Translations under genes and position numbers: made by a program
Part shown: positions 44,229 to 52,489 of the stretch, in pieces
Numbering within the stretch: position 1 is the first letter of the stretch
Layout of the letters: each line of letters starts with the position of its first letter
The notes under the pieces: generated by a model
What the model saw: only the letters and a program-made list of their open reading frames with translations
The model's database searches: none
Told to the model about the DNA's origin: nothing
Assembly (NCBI GenBank): GCA_934561115.1
Contig: CAKTFS010000002.1
Span: forward strand, 84,385 to 148,384
Direction: 5' to 3'
Origin: an uncultured Faecalibacterium sp.
Lineage (GTDB): Bacteria; Bacillota; Clostridia; Oscillospirales; Ruminococcaceae
Length of the DNA stretch: 64,000 bases

Positions 44229-44561
44229 ATGGAAGATTGTCTGTTTTGCATGATCGCAGAGGGCAAGATCCCCTCTAAAAAGCTGTACGAGGATGACCAG
44301 GTAGTGGCATTCTACGACATCAACCCGCAGGCAAAGGTGCATTTCCTTGTGGTTCCCCGCAAGCACATCTCCTCTGCCGCTGCGCTGACCGAGGAGGATG
44401 GTGCTCTGCTGGGTCACATCTTTGCCGTCATCGCAAAGCTGGCCAAGGAGCAGGGGCTGGAAAACGGCTACCGCATCATCTCCAACGTGGGCGAGGACGC
44501 AGGCCAGACCGTGAAGCATCTGCATTTCCATGTTCTGGGCGGCGAAAAACTGCCTGTCTGA
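44229..44561 (+). CDS. hit: HIT-family nucleotide hydrolase (HinT-like)
   Basis: 110 residues with CLFCMIAEGKIPSKKLYEDD and the histidine triad HLHFHVLGG. Cleaves adenosine phosphoramidates and aminoacyl-AMP; HinT proteins are known to act on aminoacyl-adenylates, fitting the position after alaS. ATG 44229 follows GAAGGAG. Confidence 0.93.
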   Translation: MEDCLFCMIAEGKIPSKKLYEDDQVVAFYDINPQAKVHFLVVPRKHISSAAALTEEDGALLGHIFAVIAKLAKEQGLENGYRIISNVGEDAGQTVKHLHFHVLGGEKLPV

Positions 44562-44589
44562 TTCCAATACGAAAGGGAGATTTTTGATT

Positions 44590-45129
44590 ATGGCTGAAAC
44601 TTATACCCTGCATGTTGCAGGCCTGACCCGTGAGCTGACCATCTGCAAGGTGAACGACCACATGGACATTGCCGCGTTTATCATGCTGGGTGATGCCGAG
44701 CTGACCGTGGCCGCCGCTGCGGAGCTGCTGAAGAAGTGCCCGGATTTTGATATCCTGCTCACCGCCGAGGCCAAGGGTATCCCGCTGGCGCACGAGATGA
44801 GCCGCCAGAGCGGCAAGCCCTATATCTGCGCCCGCAAGGGTGTCAAGCTGTATATGCCGGACCCCGTGGTGGTGGAAGATCAGTCCATTACCACTGCCGG
44901 TAAGCAGAAGCTGGTCATCGACCGCAAGGAGCTGGAAAAGATGAACGGCAAGCGGGTGCTGGTGGTGGATGATGTCATCTCCACCGGCGGCTCTCTGAAG
45001 GCACTGGACGCGCTGGCGGAAAAGACCCAGTGCACCATCGTGGGTCAGGCCGCTGTTCTGGCCGAGGGCGACGCTTCCGAGCGCAAGGATATCATCTTCC
45101 TTGAGCCGCTGCCCCTGTTCTTCCACTAA
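44590..45129 (+). CDS. apt: adenine phosphoribosyltransferase (type I PRTase)
   Basis: 179 residues with the PRPP-binding VLVVDDVISTGGS (about 136-148) and a flexible loop with EDQSITTAGKQKLVIDR. Most like purine PRTases; adenine is likely but xanthine or another purine is possible. GGGAGA precedes the ATG. hit, apt and comEC are closely spaced. Confidence 0.8.
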   Translation: MAETYTLHVAGLTRELTICKVNDHMDIAAFIMLGDAELTVAAAAELLKKCPDFDILLTAEAKGIPLAHEMSRQSGKPYICARKGVKLYMPDPVVVEDQSITTAGKQKLVIDRKELEKMNGKRVLVVDDVISTGGSLKALDALAEKTQCTIVGQAAVLAEGDASERKDIIFLEPLPLFFH

Positions 45130-45135
45130 GCCAGG

Positions 45136-47253
45136 ATGCGCCGCCCGCTCTGCGCCTTCTGCGCCGGAATGATGGGCCTTAGTTTCCTATGGACTTTTTT
45201 GCCGCAAACGGAGCTTTTTATGCCGTTTGCGGCATTTTTTGTTGCCGTTTTGCTGCTGCTCTGCATCCCGTGCCGCAGCCGCAAGCTGGCGGTCTGCCTG
45301 CTGCTGGGCGCACTAGCGGGGCTTTGCGCAGTGCATACCACAAGCGCCCGGCTGGAGCGTGCCCGGACAGGCTACGCCGGGCGCACCGTGCTGCTGACCG
45401 CCGAGGTGGAGCGCGCGGACAGCAGCTATCTCCCGGGCACAGTGGACGCGACCCTGTGGGTGGAAAGCGTGAACGGCAGCCCGGCGGGCTTCCGCATAGT
45501 CTGTGCAGAGCTGCCCGCCTGCGCGGCAGGGCAGAGGGTGCAGGGCTGGTTCACGCTGCAACAACCGGACATGGAAGAACGGGCGGCGCAGTACGCGGAT
45601 GGCATCGCCTTGCAGGCAGAACTGTTGGCAGAAAAGCCGCAGCTCGCCGTGCTGGGCGAGAGCGGCAGTTTCCGTGCCCGCACCCACCGCTTGCAGCAAA
45701 AGCTGAGCGAGAGCCTGCGCCGTGCCATGCACCGGGACACCGGCGGTGTACTGGCTGCCATGACGGTGGGCGACCGCAGCGGGCTTTCGGCGCAGCTGCG
45801 CAGCGCCTACCGGGGCGCAGGGCTTTCCCATGTGCTGGTGGTCAGCGGTATGCACGTTTCCATCCTGTGCGGGGATATTTTTACCGCCCTGCATCCCCGC
45901 GGCTGGGAGCAGAGTTACCGTCGCCGCAGACGGCGTGCCGTGGGCAAAAGCTTGCTGGCGCTGGTGCTGATGGGCGTGACCGGCTTTACACCCTCGGTGC
46001 GCCGCGCCGCCGTGGCGGTGTGGGTCAGCGCCTTGGGTGTGTGGGTATGGGGCCCGCCGGACGCCCTCACCTCGCTGGCGGCAGCAGGCATCCTGATGAC
46101 TGCCGCCAACAGCTACGCAGTGTGGGATATCGGCTTTGAGCTTTCCTTTGCAGCAGTGGTGGGCACGGTGGCAGGCAACGCCTGCATCCGCCGGATGCGG
46201 GACGCCCACGACAGGCGCTTCTGGGTCAAAGCCGGGGAGAACCTGCAAAAGCCGGTCAGGCGTCCGTGGTTCAACAGGCTGCCGGAGCGTTTGCAGGGTC
46301 TTGTGGAAAGTGCCTGCATTGCCGCCTGTGCCTCGGCGGCTACCTTCCCGGTGCTGGTGCTGCGGGGCCTGAGCGTCAGCGCGTGGGCGGTGGTCTCCAG
46401 CATCGCGGTGCTGTGGATGGTGCAGCCGCTGCTTTTGCTGGGGCTGGCAGTGGCTTTTGCGGGACTGGTGCCGTGGCTGGCACCGGTGCACGGGGTGCTC
46501 TCCCGGGCAGCAGACCTGCTCACCGGCCTATTGAACGGCTGGGCGGTCTGGCTCAGCGTAAAGCCCGGGGCGTCCATCTACTTTGACACCGCCTACGCGG
46601 CGCAGGTCTGTCTGCTGCTGTGCGGGCTTGGGGTACTGGCTTTCCGCTGGCGGGTGCGTCTGCGGGTGGCGGTGCCGGGCATCCTGCTGGCGGCAGCGGT
46701 GAGCATCGGGCTGGGCAACGCCCTCAGCCGGGATGTGGTACACATCGACCTTGTGGGCAGCGCACAGGCGCCTGCGGTGGTGATTGCCCAGAACGACCGG
46801 GCCGTGGTGCTGTTCCGGGGCGGCAGCGCCGCCCAGCGTGCGGTGGAAAACCAGCTGGCGCGGCGGGGCGTGCGCACCGTGGAGCTGGTGGCAGACCTGC
46901 GCATGAACGCAAAAACCGCCTGCACCCTGCCCGCGCAGCAGGGAATACGGGCAGACCGTCTGCCGGTCAATGCCAGCCGCAAGCTGCGCTGCACCCCGGC
47001 GGCAGTGGAGCTGCTGCGCACCCGGGAAGGGTGTCTGGTGCGGCTGAGCATCGGCAACCGGCAGTTTGTGACCCTGAGCGGTCGGGCAGAGCTGGCGCAG
47101 CCGCTGCAAACAGAGTGGCTGATCGCCACGCCGAAAAAGCCGGAAGCGGTGCAGTACCAAAAACTTCTGGCGCTGCGCAGCTACAGCTGGATGCCGCCGG
47201 AAACGCAGTACACGCCCTCCCTCAGCCTGCGCCGCACCGGTGGCGAAAGCTAA
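45136..47253 (+). CDS. comEC: ComEC/Rec2-family DNA-uptake channel protein, degenerate C-terminal domain
   Basis: 705 residues. N-terminal helices and OB-like segment, then the Competence domain with GLSHVLVVSGMHVSIL and LVLMGVTGFTPSVRRAA. In typical ComEC the C-terminus is a metallo-beta-lactamase-like domain with HxHxDH; here the corresponding region (about 550-705, from VHIDLVGSAQAPAVVIAQND) lacks that motif. The pore for single-stranded DNA may be intact while nuclease function is absent. The start is 6 bp after apt with only a weak site (CCAGG). Confidence 0.85.
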   Translation: MRRPLCAFCAGMMGLSFLWTFLPQTELFMPFAAFFVAVLLLLCIPCRSRKLAVCLLLGALAGLCAVHTTSARLERARTGYAGRTVLLTAEVERADSSYLPGTVDATLWVESVNGSPAGFRIVCAELPACAAGQRVQGWFTLQQPDMEERAAQYADGIALQAELLAEKPQLAVLGESGSFRARTHRLQQKLSESLRRAMHRDTGGVLAAMTVGDRSGLSAQLRSAYRGAGLSHVLVVSGMHVSILCGDIFTALHPRGWEQSYRRRRRRAVGKSLLALVLMGVTGFTPSVRRAAVAVWVSALGVWVWGPPDALTSLAAAGILMTAANSYAVWDIGFELSFAAVVGTVAGNACIRRMRDAHDRRFWVKAGENLQKPVRRPWFNRLPERLQGLVESACIAACASAATFPVLVLRGLSVSAWAVVSSIAVLWMVQPLLLLGLAVAFAGLVPWLAPVHGVLSRAADLLTGLLNGWAVWLSVKPGASIYFDTAYAAQVCLLLCGLGVLAFRWRVRLRVAVPGILLAAAVSIGLGNALSRDVVHIDLVGSAQAPAVVIAQNDRAVVLFRGGSAAQRAVENQLARRGVRTVELVADLRMNAKTACTLPAQQGIRADRLPVNASRKLRCTPAAVELLRTREGCLVRLSIGNRQFVTLSGRAELAQPLQTEWLIATPKKPEAVQYQKLLALRSYSWMPPETQYTPSLSLRRTGGES

Positions 47254-47413
47254 GGTGTATCTGAAAACAAAGAAAATGACGAATATTTCGCAAGCACAAG
47301 CGGGATTTAAGGCAAATAGCCGCAGGAATCCTTTGTGGATTTCAAGGCTGTTTAACGCAAAATCCAGCTGTGCTTGTAGAAATAGGCTAAATTTTCGACT
47401 TTTCAGATACACC
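47254..47413. repeat. 160-bp inverted-repeat element (MITE-like)
   Basis: Perfect 14-bp terminal inverted repeats GGTGTATCTGAAAA (47254-47267) and TTTTCAGATACACC (47400-47413), and a second nested pair (CAAGCACAAGC...ATTT with AAAT...GCTGTGCTTG). It is AT-richer than its surroundings and lies directly after the comEC stop. No transposase. The insertion or hairpin RNA nature is not settled. Confidence 0.75.
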
Positions 47414-47426
47414 CTGGGGTAGTGCT

Positions 47427-47454
47427 TTGCAATCCGGGCCGAGTGTGGTACAAT
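47427..47454 (+). promoter_or_regulatory. holA promoter
   Basis: TTGCAA (47427-47432), 16-bp spacer, TACAAT (47449-47454), just outside the inverted-repeat element. Confidence 0.7.
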
Positions 47455-47490
47455 ACAAGGAGCATTTTGTAACAGGAAAGGGGCATTTGC

Positions 47491-48519
47491 ATGGCCACGG
47501 AAGCAAAACTCCGGCAGCTGGCCGACAAGGGCTGCCCGGTCTACTATTTTTATTCCAGCGAGCGATATCTGGTGCGGCAGGCGGTAGCGGCGGCGGTGCG
47601 GGTGCTGTCGGCAGACAGCGACGAGGACGCCACGATTCTGGACGGTGACGCGCCGGAGCTGGAACAGCTCATCATGGCGGCGGGCACCATCTCCTTTTTT
47701 GGTACCCGGCGCGTGGTGGTGCTGCCGGAGCTCGACCCCGCCGCCTACGGCAGCAAGGACTTGGACGAGCTGTGCAGCACCCTTTCCAGCTTGGAAAACG
47801 CCGTGGCGGTGCTGGGCAGCGTGTTCCCGCTGGAGCGCAGCAAGCTCAAGCTGGGCAAGCAGGCGCAAAAGCTGCAGGCTCAGTGCAAGGCCATTGGCTA
47901 CACCGAGGAGCTGGCAAAGCCTCGCCCCTTTGAACTGAAAAATTTGATGATGGAACGCGCAAAGGCGCAGGGCGCAACCCTGCCGGACGGCGCGGCCGCC
48001 GCATTGCTGGAGCGCTGCGGCGAGGACCCGTTTCTGCTGGAAAACGAGGTGGATAAGCTCTGTGCCCTGTCCGGCTACCAGACCGTGAGCGCCTCCATGG
48101 TAGCAGAGATGGGCACGGTGAGCCTTGAAGCGGACGTGTTCGAGATGATCCGCATGATCACCGCCAAAAACGCCACCGGAGCCTGCAAAAAGCTGCAAAC
48201 GCTGCTGCGGCTGCAACAGGAGCCTATCGCTATTACGGCGGCGATGATCGGCAGTTATGTGGACCTGTACCGGGTCAAGCTTGGGGCGGCAAAGCGGAAA
48301 AATTACAGTGCAGTGCACAAGGATTTTGGCTATAAGGGCAGCGACTACCGGCTGAAGCGCTCGGCAGAGACTGCCGCCCACTACACCCTGCCCCAGCTGG
48401 AAGCCTGCTTGCAGGTGCTGCTGGAGCTGGACCTTAGCCTGAAAAGCCAGCCTGTGGCGGCGCAGACACTGCTGGAAACAGCACTGTGCCGTCTGGCACT
48501 GGCAGGGAGCGGAAGATGA
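47491..48519 (+). CDS. holA: DNA polymerase III subunit delta
   Basis: Clamp-loader subunit. 342 residues with the delta N-terminal fold (PVYYFYSSERYLVRQAV), the degenerate AAA+ region (FFGTRRVVVLPEL) and the C-terminal collar helices (SLEADVFEMIRMI...GACKKLQTLLRLQQEPIAI). AAAGGGG precedes the ATG. Overlaps rnmV by four bases (ATGA). Confidence 0.93.
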   Translation: MATEAKLRQLADKGCPVYYFYSSERYLVRQAVAAAVRVLSADSDEDATILDGDAPELEQLIMAAGTISFFGTRRVVVLPELDPAAYGSKDLDELCSTLSSLENAVAVLGSVFPLERSKLKLGKQAQKLQAQCKAIGYTEELAKPRPFELKNLMMERAKAQGATLPDGAAAALLERCGEDPFLLENEVDKLCALSGYQTVSASMVAEMGTVSLEADVFEMIRMITAKNATGACKKLQTLLRLQQEPIAITAAMIGSYVDLYRVKLGAAKRKNYSAVHKDFGYKGSDYRLKRSAETAAHYTLPQLEACLQVLLELDLSLKSQPVAAQTLLETALCRLALAGSGR

Positions 48520-49130
48520 TGCAAAGCGAGATGATCCATACCGACCGGGTGCTGATCGTGGAGGGCAAGTACGATGCCGTCCGTCTGGCGCACCTGACCG
48601 ATGCCATGATCCTGCTGACGGATGGTTTTGGCATTTATAAAGACAAACAGCGCCAGCAGCTATTCCGGGCGCTGGCGCAGAAAAACGGTCTGATCTTACT
48701 CACGGATTCGGACGCGGCAGGCTTCCGCATCCGCAATTACATCACCAACATGGTAGGCGCGCAGAACGTGGTGCAGGCCTATGTGCCCGCCATCCACGGC
48801 AAGGAAAAGCGCAAGGCGCAGCCCGGCAAGGAGGGTCTGCTGGGGGTAGAGGGCGTGGACGATGCCCTTGTGCGGCAGGCACTGCTGGACGCCTTGGGGG
48901 CGGAAGCCGGTGCCGCGCCGGTGCGCCCGGCGGGGCGGCAGATCACCTACACCGACCTGTACGAGTGGGGGCTTTCCGGCAAGCCCGGCAGCGCCGAGCG
49001 CAAGGCCAGACTCTTGAATGCGCTGGGGCTGCCGCCGCGCCTTTCCAAAAAAGAGCTGGTGGAGGCCTTCAACCGGCTGTACACTTTTGAACAACTGGAC
49101 GAATTGCAGTTGAAAATTTTGCAGGAGTGA
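48516..49130 (+). CDS. rnmV: ribonuclease M5 (Toprim, 5S rRNA maturation)
   Basis: 204 residues. Toprim domain with VLIVEGKYDAVRL (catalytic Glu) and LLTDSDAAGFRIRNYI (Asp-x-Asp), then the RNase M5 C-terminal part. Matures the 5S rRNA precursor. ATG 48516 is coupled to the holA stop (ATGA). Confidence 0.92.
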   Translation: MMQSEMIHTDRVLIVEGKYDAVRLAHLTDAMILLTDGFGIYKDKQRQQLFRALAQKNGLILLTDSDAAGFRIRNYITNMVGAQNVVQAYVPAIHGKEKRKAQPGKEGLLGVEGVDDALVRQALLDALGAEAGAAPVRPAGRQITYTDLYEWGLSGKPGSAERKARLLNALGLPPRLSKKELVEAFNRLYTFEQLDELQLKILQE

Positions 49131-49133
49131 AAA

Positions 49134-49817
49134 CTAGCCGTTTTTGCCCCATGCCTGCCGCAGCAGCTCCAGTGCGTGGGTCTCCAGCCGGGAAACATAA
49201 CTGCGGCTGATGCCCAGCAGCCCGGCGGTTTCCAGCTGGGTCAGGGGCGGCTGCCCGGCCAGCCCGTACCGCAGCAGTAAGATCTGCCGCTCCCGGGCGG
49301 GCAGAGTGTCCAGCAGCTGCCGCAGCCGCCGGATATCCTCCTGCCGCTCACAGCTGTCCTCCATGCAAAAGCCGTCCTGTATCACGTCCGCTAAGGTCAG
49401 CGCCGAGTCCCCGTCTGCCTCCAAGGCTTCCTGCAGGGAGACGGTCTGCCCGCTCTTGCGCTCCCGCCGGAACTGCATACGAATCTCGTTTTCAATGCAG
49501 CGGCTGGCATAAGTGGAAAACCGCGCCTTGCGTGTGGCATCAAAGGTATCTACCGCTTTCATCAGCCCGATGGTGCCGATGGAAACAAGATCCTCCTGAT
49601 CGCCCGGCAGGGCGTAGTATTTTTTTACGATGTGTGCCACCAGCCGCAGATTGTGGCGGATCAGCTTTTCCCGGGCGGCGGTGTCCCCGGCGCGCAGGGC
49701 GCTGAAGGCGGCGGCTTCCTCCCGGGCTGTGAGCGGACGCGGAAAGCAGCCGCTTTCCAGATGGAGCGCCAGAAACAGAAATTTTGTGGCGAAAAATTGC
49801 AGTAAGGTCAGCAGCAC
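49134..49817 (-). CDS. sigK: RNA polymerase sigma factor, SigK-like
   Basis: 227 residues. Region 2 (HNLRLVAHIVKKYYALPGDQEDLVSIGTIGLMKAVDTFD), STYASRCIENEIRM, and region 4 with GISRSYVSRLE match Bacillus SigK closely, including the N-terminal hydrophobic stretch before FPRPL. The start is placed at GTG 49817 because GGGAGGG lies 7 bp upstream; an ATG 21 bp further out puts that site inside the gene. SigK is a late sporulation sigma factor; this organism type is generally non-sporing, so its regulon is an open question. Confidence 0.85.
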   Translation of the reverse strand: MLLTLLQFFATKFLFLALHLESGCFPRPLTAREEAAAFSALRAGDTAAREKLIRHNLRLVAHIVKKYYALPGDQEDLVSIGTIGLMKAVDTFDATRKARFSTYASRCIENEIRMQFRRERKSGQTVSLQEALEADGDSALTLADVIQDGFCMEDSCERQEDIRRLRQLLDTLPARERQILLLRYGLAGQPPLTQLETAGLLGISRSYVSRLETHALELLRQAWGKNG

Positions 49818-49964
49818 ACGATATCCCTCCCGGTACATAGTTGTTAGATTGTATGAGCCGGGGGGCGGATAGTTGCAGGAGAACGTTTTGCGTGCAGAAG
49901 CTTCTCCGCAGGGGAAAAGCGTGGTATACTGAGGGGGATAATTCGGAAGTTTCGGAGGATATAT

Positions 49965-50540
49965 ATGATTTTACATTACGGCGGGAAGTATGATGGTAAT
50001 GAAGATACTCTTCCACATAAAGAACATCATCCTAATGCAGTGCCATTTGAAGAAATAGGCGATATGAAGACGTTTGCGCTGATTACAAATATCGGATGCA
50101 TTGTAATAATGATTTTATTAGCAATTCCATTTATAATTCTTGGAAAGAGATTTATTAACTGTAATGTAATCCAGATGATGATTGGCGGTGCTCTTGGTGG
50201 TCTTTCCTTATTGCCGCATGAACTATTACATGCAGTATGCTATAAAAAAGATGTGTATTTGTATCACGATTTGACACATGGATTGATGTTTGTGGTAGGT
50301 ACGGAAGATATGTCAAAGCAACACTTTATTTTTATGTGCCTTTGTCCTAATATAATACTCGGTCTGATACCATATATAGTTTTTCTGTTCTGCCCTCACC
50401 TTGTCGGCGTAGGTTTGTTTGGAATTATCTGCATTGGTATGGGCTTTGGAGATTGGATCAATGTGTATAGTGTGTTAAAGCAAATGCCAAAGAACGCAAA
50501 AACATATTTGTGCGGATTAAATTCTTATTGGTACATATAA
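49965..50540 (+). CDS. HExxH membrane protein (DUF3267-like putative metalloprotease)
   Basis: 191 residues, about five hydrophobic segments, with PHELLHAVCYK (HExxH) at about residue 85. This resembles DUF3267 putative zincins. Base composition is clearly more AT-rich than the genes to its left, which suggests recent acquisition and marks the start of the accessory region. CGGAGGAT precedes the ATG. Confidence 0.75.
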   Translation: MILHYGGKYDGNEDTLPHKEHHPNAVPFEEIGDMKTFALITNIGCIVIMILLAIPFIILGKRFINCNVIQMMIGGALGGLSLLPHELLHAVCYKKDVYLYHDLTHGLMFVVGTEDMSKQHFIFMCLCPNIILGLIPYIVFLFCPHLVGVGLFGIICIGMGFGDWINVYSVLKQMPKNAKTYLCGLNSYWYI

Positions 50541-50609
50541 TCAAAAAAATATATTGCTATCAGATTAGTGAATTCCCGTTTATCGAGTGACGAAGGCAAT
50601 CTATCCCCT

Positions 50610-50645
50610 GCGGACAACCCAAAAACAGTTGTCCGCTATTTTTAT
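50610..50645 (+). terminator. Hairpin with T-run upstream of repA
   Basis: GCGGACAAC and GTTGTCCGC (9-bp perfect stem) followed by TATTTTTAT; could be a terminator for the upstream gene or an attenuator of repA. The rest of 50541-50671 holds nothing recognised. Confidence 0.7.
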
Positions 50646-50671
50646 ACGCTGAAATCTAAAAAAAGGCAAAA

Positions 50672-51506
50672 ATGCCAAGCAAAACTGAAAAATTCTCATC
50701 CGTGGATGCAAAGAGACCAATGGTTTCCCGCTCTAGTTGACTGTCTACCGATGCAAAGACCCTGTACGGCATTCTACTGGACCGCATGGGGCTGTCGGTG
50801 AAAAACGGATGGCTGGATGAGCAGGGAAGGGTGTATATCATTTTTCCTGTGCAGGAAGTGATGGATGCACTGGGCTGCGCAGACAACAAGGCAACCAAAC
50901 TGTTCCGGGAATTGGAAAAGTTTGGACTGATTGAGCGCAAACGGCGCGGGCTGGGAAAACCAAATCTGATTTACGTCAAAAACTTTGCAGACCCGCGTTT
51001 CCGGAATCGCGAAAAGAACGGTTCCGGTGCCGCGGATTCAGCGCAGCCGGAGGCGGCAAAATCACGAGGAAATAAGACTGAGTGGAATAAAACCGAGGGG
51101 AGTGAACCTGATCCTTTCCCTTCCGATGCGGAGGGCGAACCGGATGAGCGCACACGGCTGGAAGCGTATTTTATGCAGTCGTTGGAGGGTGGATTTGCTG
51201 CTCCGGGTCTGCCCGGATGAGGGGGACACCATCGATCAAATCGTGAATCTTCTGGTGGATACCTGCTCTTCGAAACGCAGAATGCTGCGGGTGGCAGGGG
51301 ACGACAAGCCTGCGGAGGTCGTGCGCAGCCGATTCATGAAGCTGAATGCAGACCATATCCGCTTTGTGCTGAAGTGCCTTGCGGAAAATACCGCACCGGT
51401 ACGGAATATGAAGCAGTATCTGCTGGCTGCACTCTACAATGCGCCTATGACCATGCAGCTTTATTACCAGAATCAAACCAATCATGATTTATCGAACAGG
51501 GGGTGA
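50672..51506 (+). pseudogene. repA: replication initiator RepA_N family, disrupted
   Basis: From ATG 50672 the frame hits TGA at 50738-50740 after MPSKTEKFSSVDAKRPMVSR. The same frame then resumes as LSTDAKTLYGILLDRMGLSVKNGWLDEQGRVYI, the RepA_N winged-helix core. Part of the N-terminal domain appears deleted at the stop. A second break near 51183-51190 (GGAGGG run) moves the C-terminal part (VDLLLRVCPDEGDTIDQIVNLLVDT...YLLAALYNAP) into another frame. A functional product is unlikely unless both breaks are bypassed. Confidence 0.8.
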
Positions 51507-51511
51507 TGAAA

Positions 51512-52489
51512 ATGTCGAAAAAAGCAACCACGATTGCCATCGTCAACCAGAAAGGCGGAACCGGCAAAACCACGACCTGCGAAAATCTGGGCGTGGGGCT
51601 TGCACGGGAAGGCAAAAAGGTGCTGCTGGTGGATGCCGACCCGCAAGGGTCGCTTACCATAGTCGCTTTGTTCCTATGGCCAGTTGTGCGCACTGCGTGC
51701 GGATTCATAGTTGTCCGCTGCGCAGACATTGCCATCAGCATGGGCTGGCAGCAGCCCGATGAACTGCCTGTTACGCTTTCTACCCTGATGGCGAAAGCCA
51801 TGAACGACCAGTGCATCCCGCCCGGTGAAGGCATCCTGCACCATGTGGAAGGCGTTGACCTGATTCCGGCTAACATCGAACTGGCAGGGTTGGAAGTGGC
51901 CCTTGTCAACAGTATGAGCCGGGAAAAGATGCTCAAACAGGTGTTGGACAGCGCCCGGCGGGAATACGATTATATCCTGCTGGATTGTACGCCTTCTCTG
52001 GGAATGCTGACAGTAGTCGCTTCGCTTCTATGGCTAGAGGTGCGCACGTTGTGCGGATTTATAGTTACCTCCTGCGGAGGTAATGCCATCAACGCACTGG
52101 CCGCAGCAGATACCACTCTGATTCCGGTGCAGGCGCAGTACCTTTCGGCAAAGGGACTGGAGCAGCTGTTGCAGACCATCCAGAAAGTGCGTCGGCAAAT
52201 CAACCCGAAGCTGAAAATCGAGGGTATCCTGATGACCATGACGGACAGCCGCACCAATTACGGCAGAGAAATCGATGCACTGATTCGGCAGGTATACGGC
52301 AGCAAAATCCGGGTGTTTGAGCAGCCTGTTCCGCACTCTGTCCGTGCGGCGGAAATCAGCGCGGAGGGTAGGAGCATCTTTGCCCATGACCCGAAAGGAA
52401 AGGTGGCAGCGGCCTATCAATCTTTGACGAGGGAGGTGCTGGCCGATGCCGAAAAGCAACGCAAACTTGGCGCTGAAAGGTCTCGATGA
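51512..52489 (+). CDS. parA: ParA-type ATPase carrying two 25-residue in-frame insertions
   Basis: Partition ATPase, 325 residues from ATG 51512 (six bases after AGGGGGTG). Deviant Walker A KGGTGKTT is intact. Two 75-bp insertions, 51659-51733 and 52013-52087, each add 25 residues right after DADPQGSLT and DCTPSLGMLT, that is beside the nucleotide-binding loops. Without them the protein reads SLT-ISMGWQQPDELP and MLT-INALAAADTT and has ordinary ParA length (about 275). Frame is kept throughout. Whether the product works with the insertions is unknown. parB overlaps its 3-prime end by 44 bp. Confidence 0.88.
   Translation: MSKKATTIAIVNQKGGTGKTTTCENLGVGLAREGKKVLLVDADPQGSLTIVALFLWPVVRTACGFIVVRCADIAISMGWQQPDELPVTLSTLMAKAMNDQCIPPGEGILHHVEGVDLIPANIELAGLEVALVNSMSREKMLKQVLDSARREYDYILLDCTPSLGMLTVVASLLWLEVRTLCGFIVTSCGGNAINALAAADTTLIPVQAQYLSAKGLEQLLQTIQKVRRQINPKLKIEGILMTMTDSRTNYGREIDALIRQVYGSKIRVFEQPVPHSVRAAEISAEGRSIFAHDPKGKVAAAYQSLTREVLADAEKQRKLGAERSR
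51659..51733 (+). repeat. 75-bp in-frame insertion 1 in parA
   Basis: Gap-free alignment to 52013-52087 gives 56 of 75 identical bases. Contains hairpins CGCAC-TGC-GTGCG (positions 31-43) and GTCCGC-TGC-GCAGAC (55-69). It inserts between ACC and ATC of an otherwise normal ParA sequence. Encodes Ile-Val-Ala-Leu-Phe-Leu-Trp at its start. Confidence 0.85.
52013..52087 (+). repeat. 75-bp in-frame insertion 2 in parA
   Basis: Same length as insertion 1. Hairpin CGCAC-GTT-GTGCG (31-43) is conserved. The second hairpin is ACCTCC-TGC-GGAGGT (55-69), with three of six pairs changed on both sides relative to insertion 1. It inserts between ACA and ATC. Confidence 0.85.

Noticed and set aside
50500-50540. 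TTGTGCGGATT near the end of the HExxH gene as a third copy of the parA insertion
   Set aside because: Only 11 bases match and no flanking similarity or hairpin follows.
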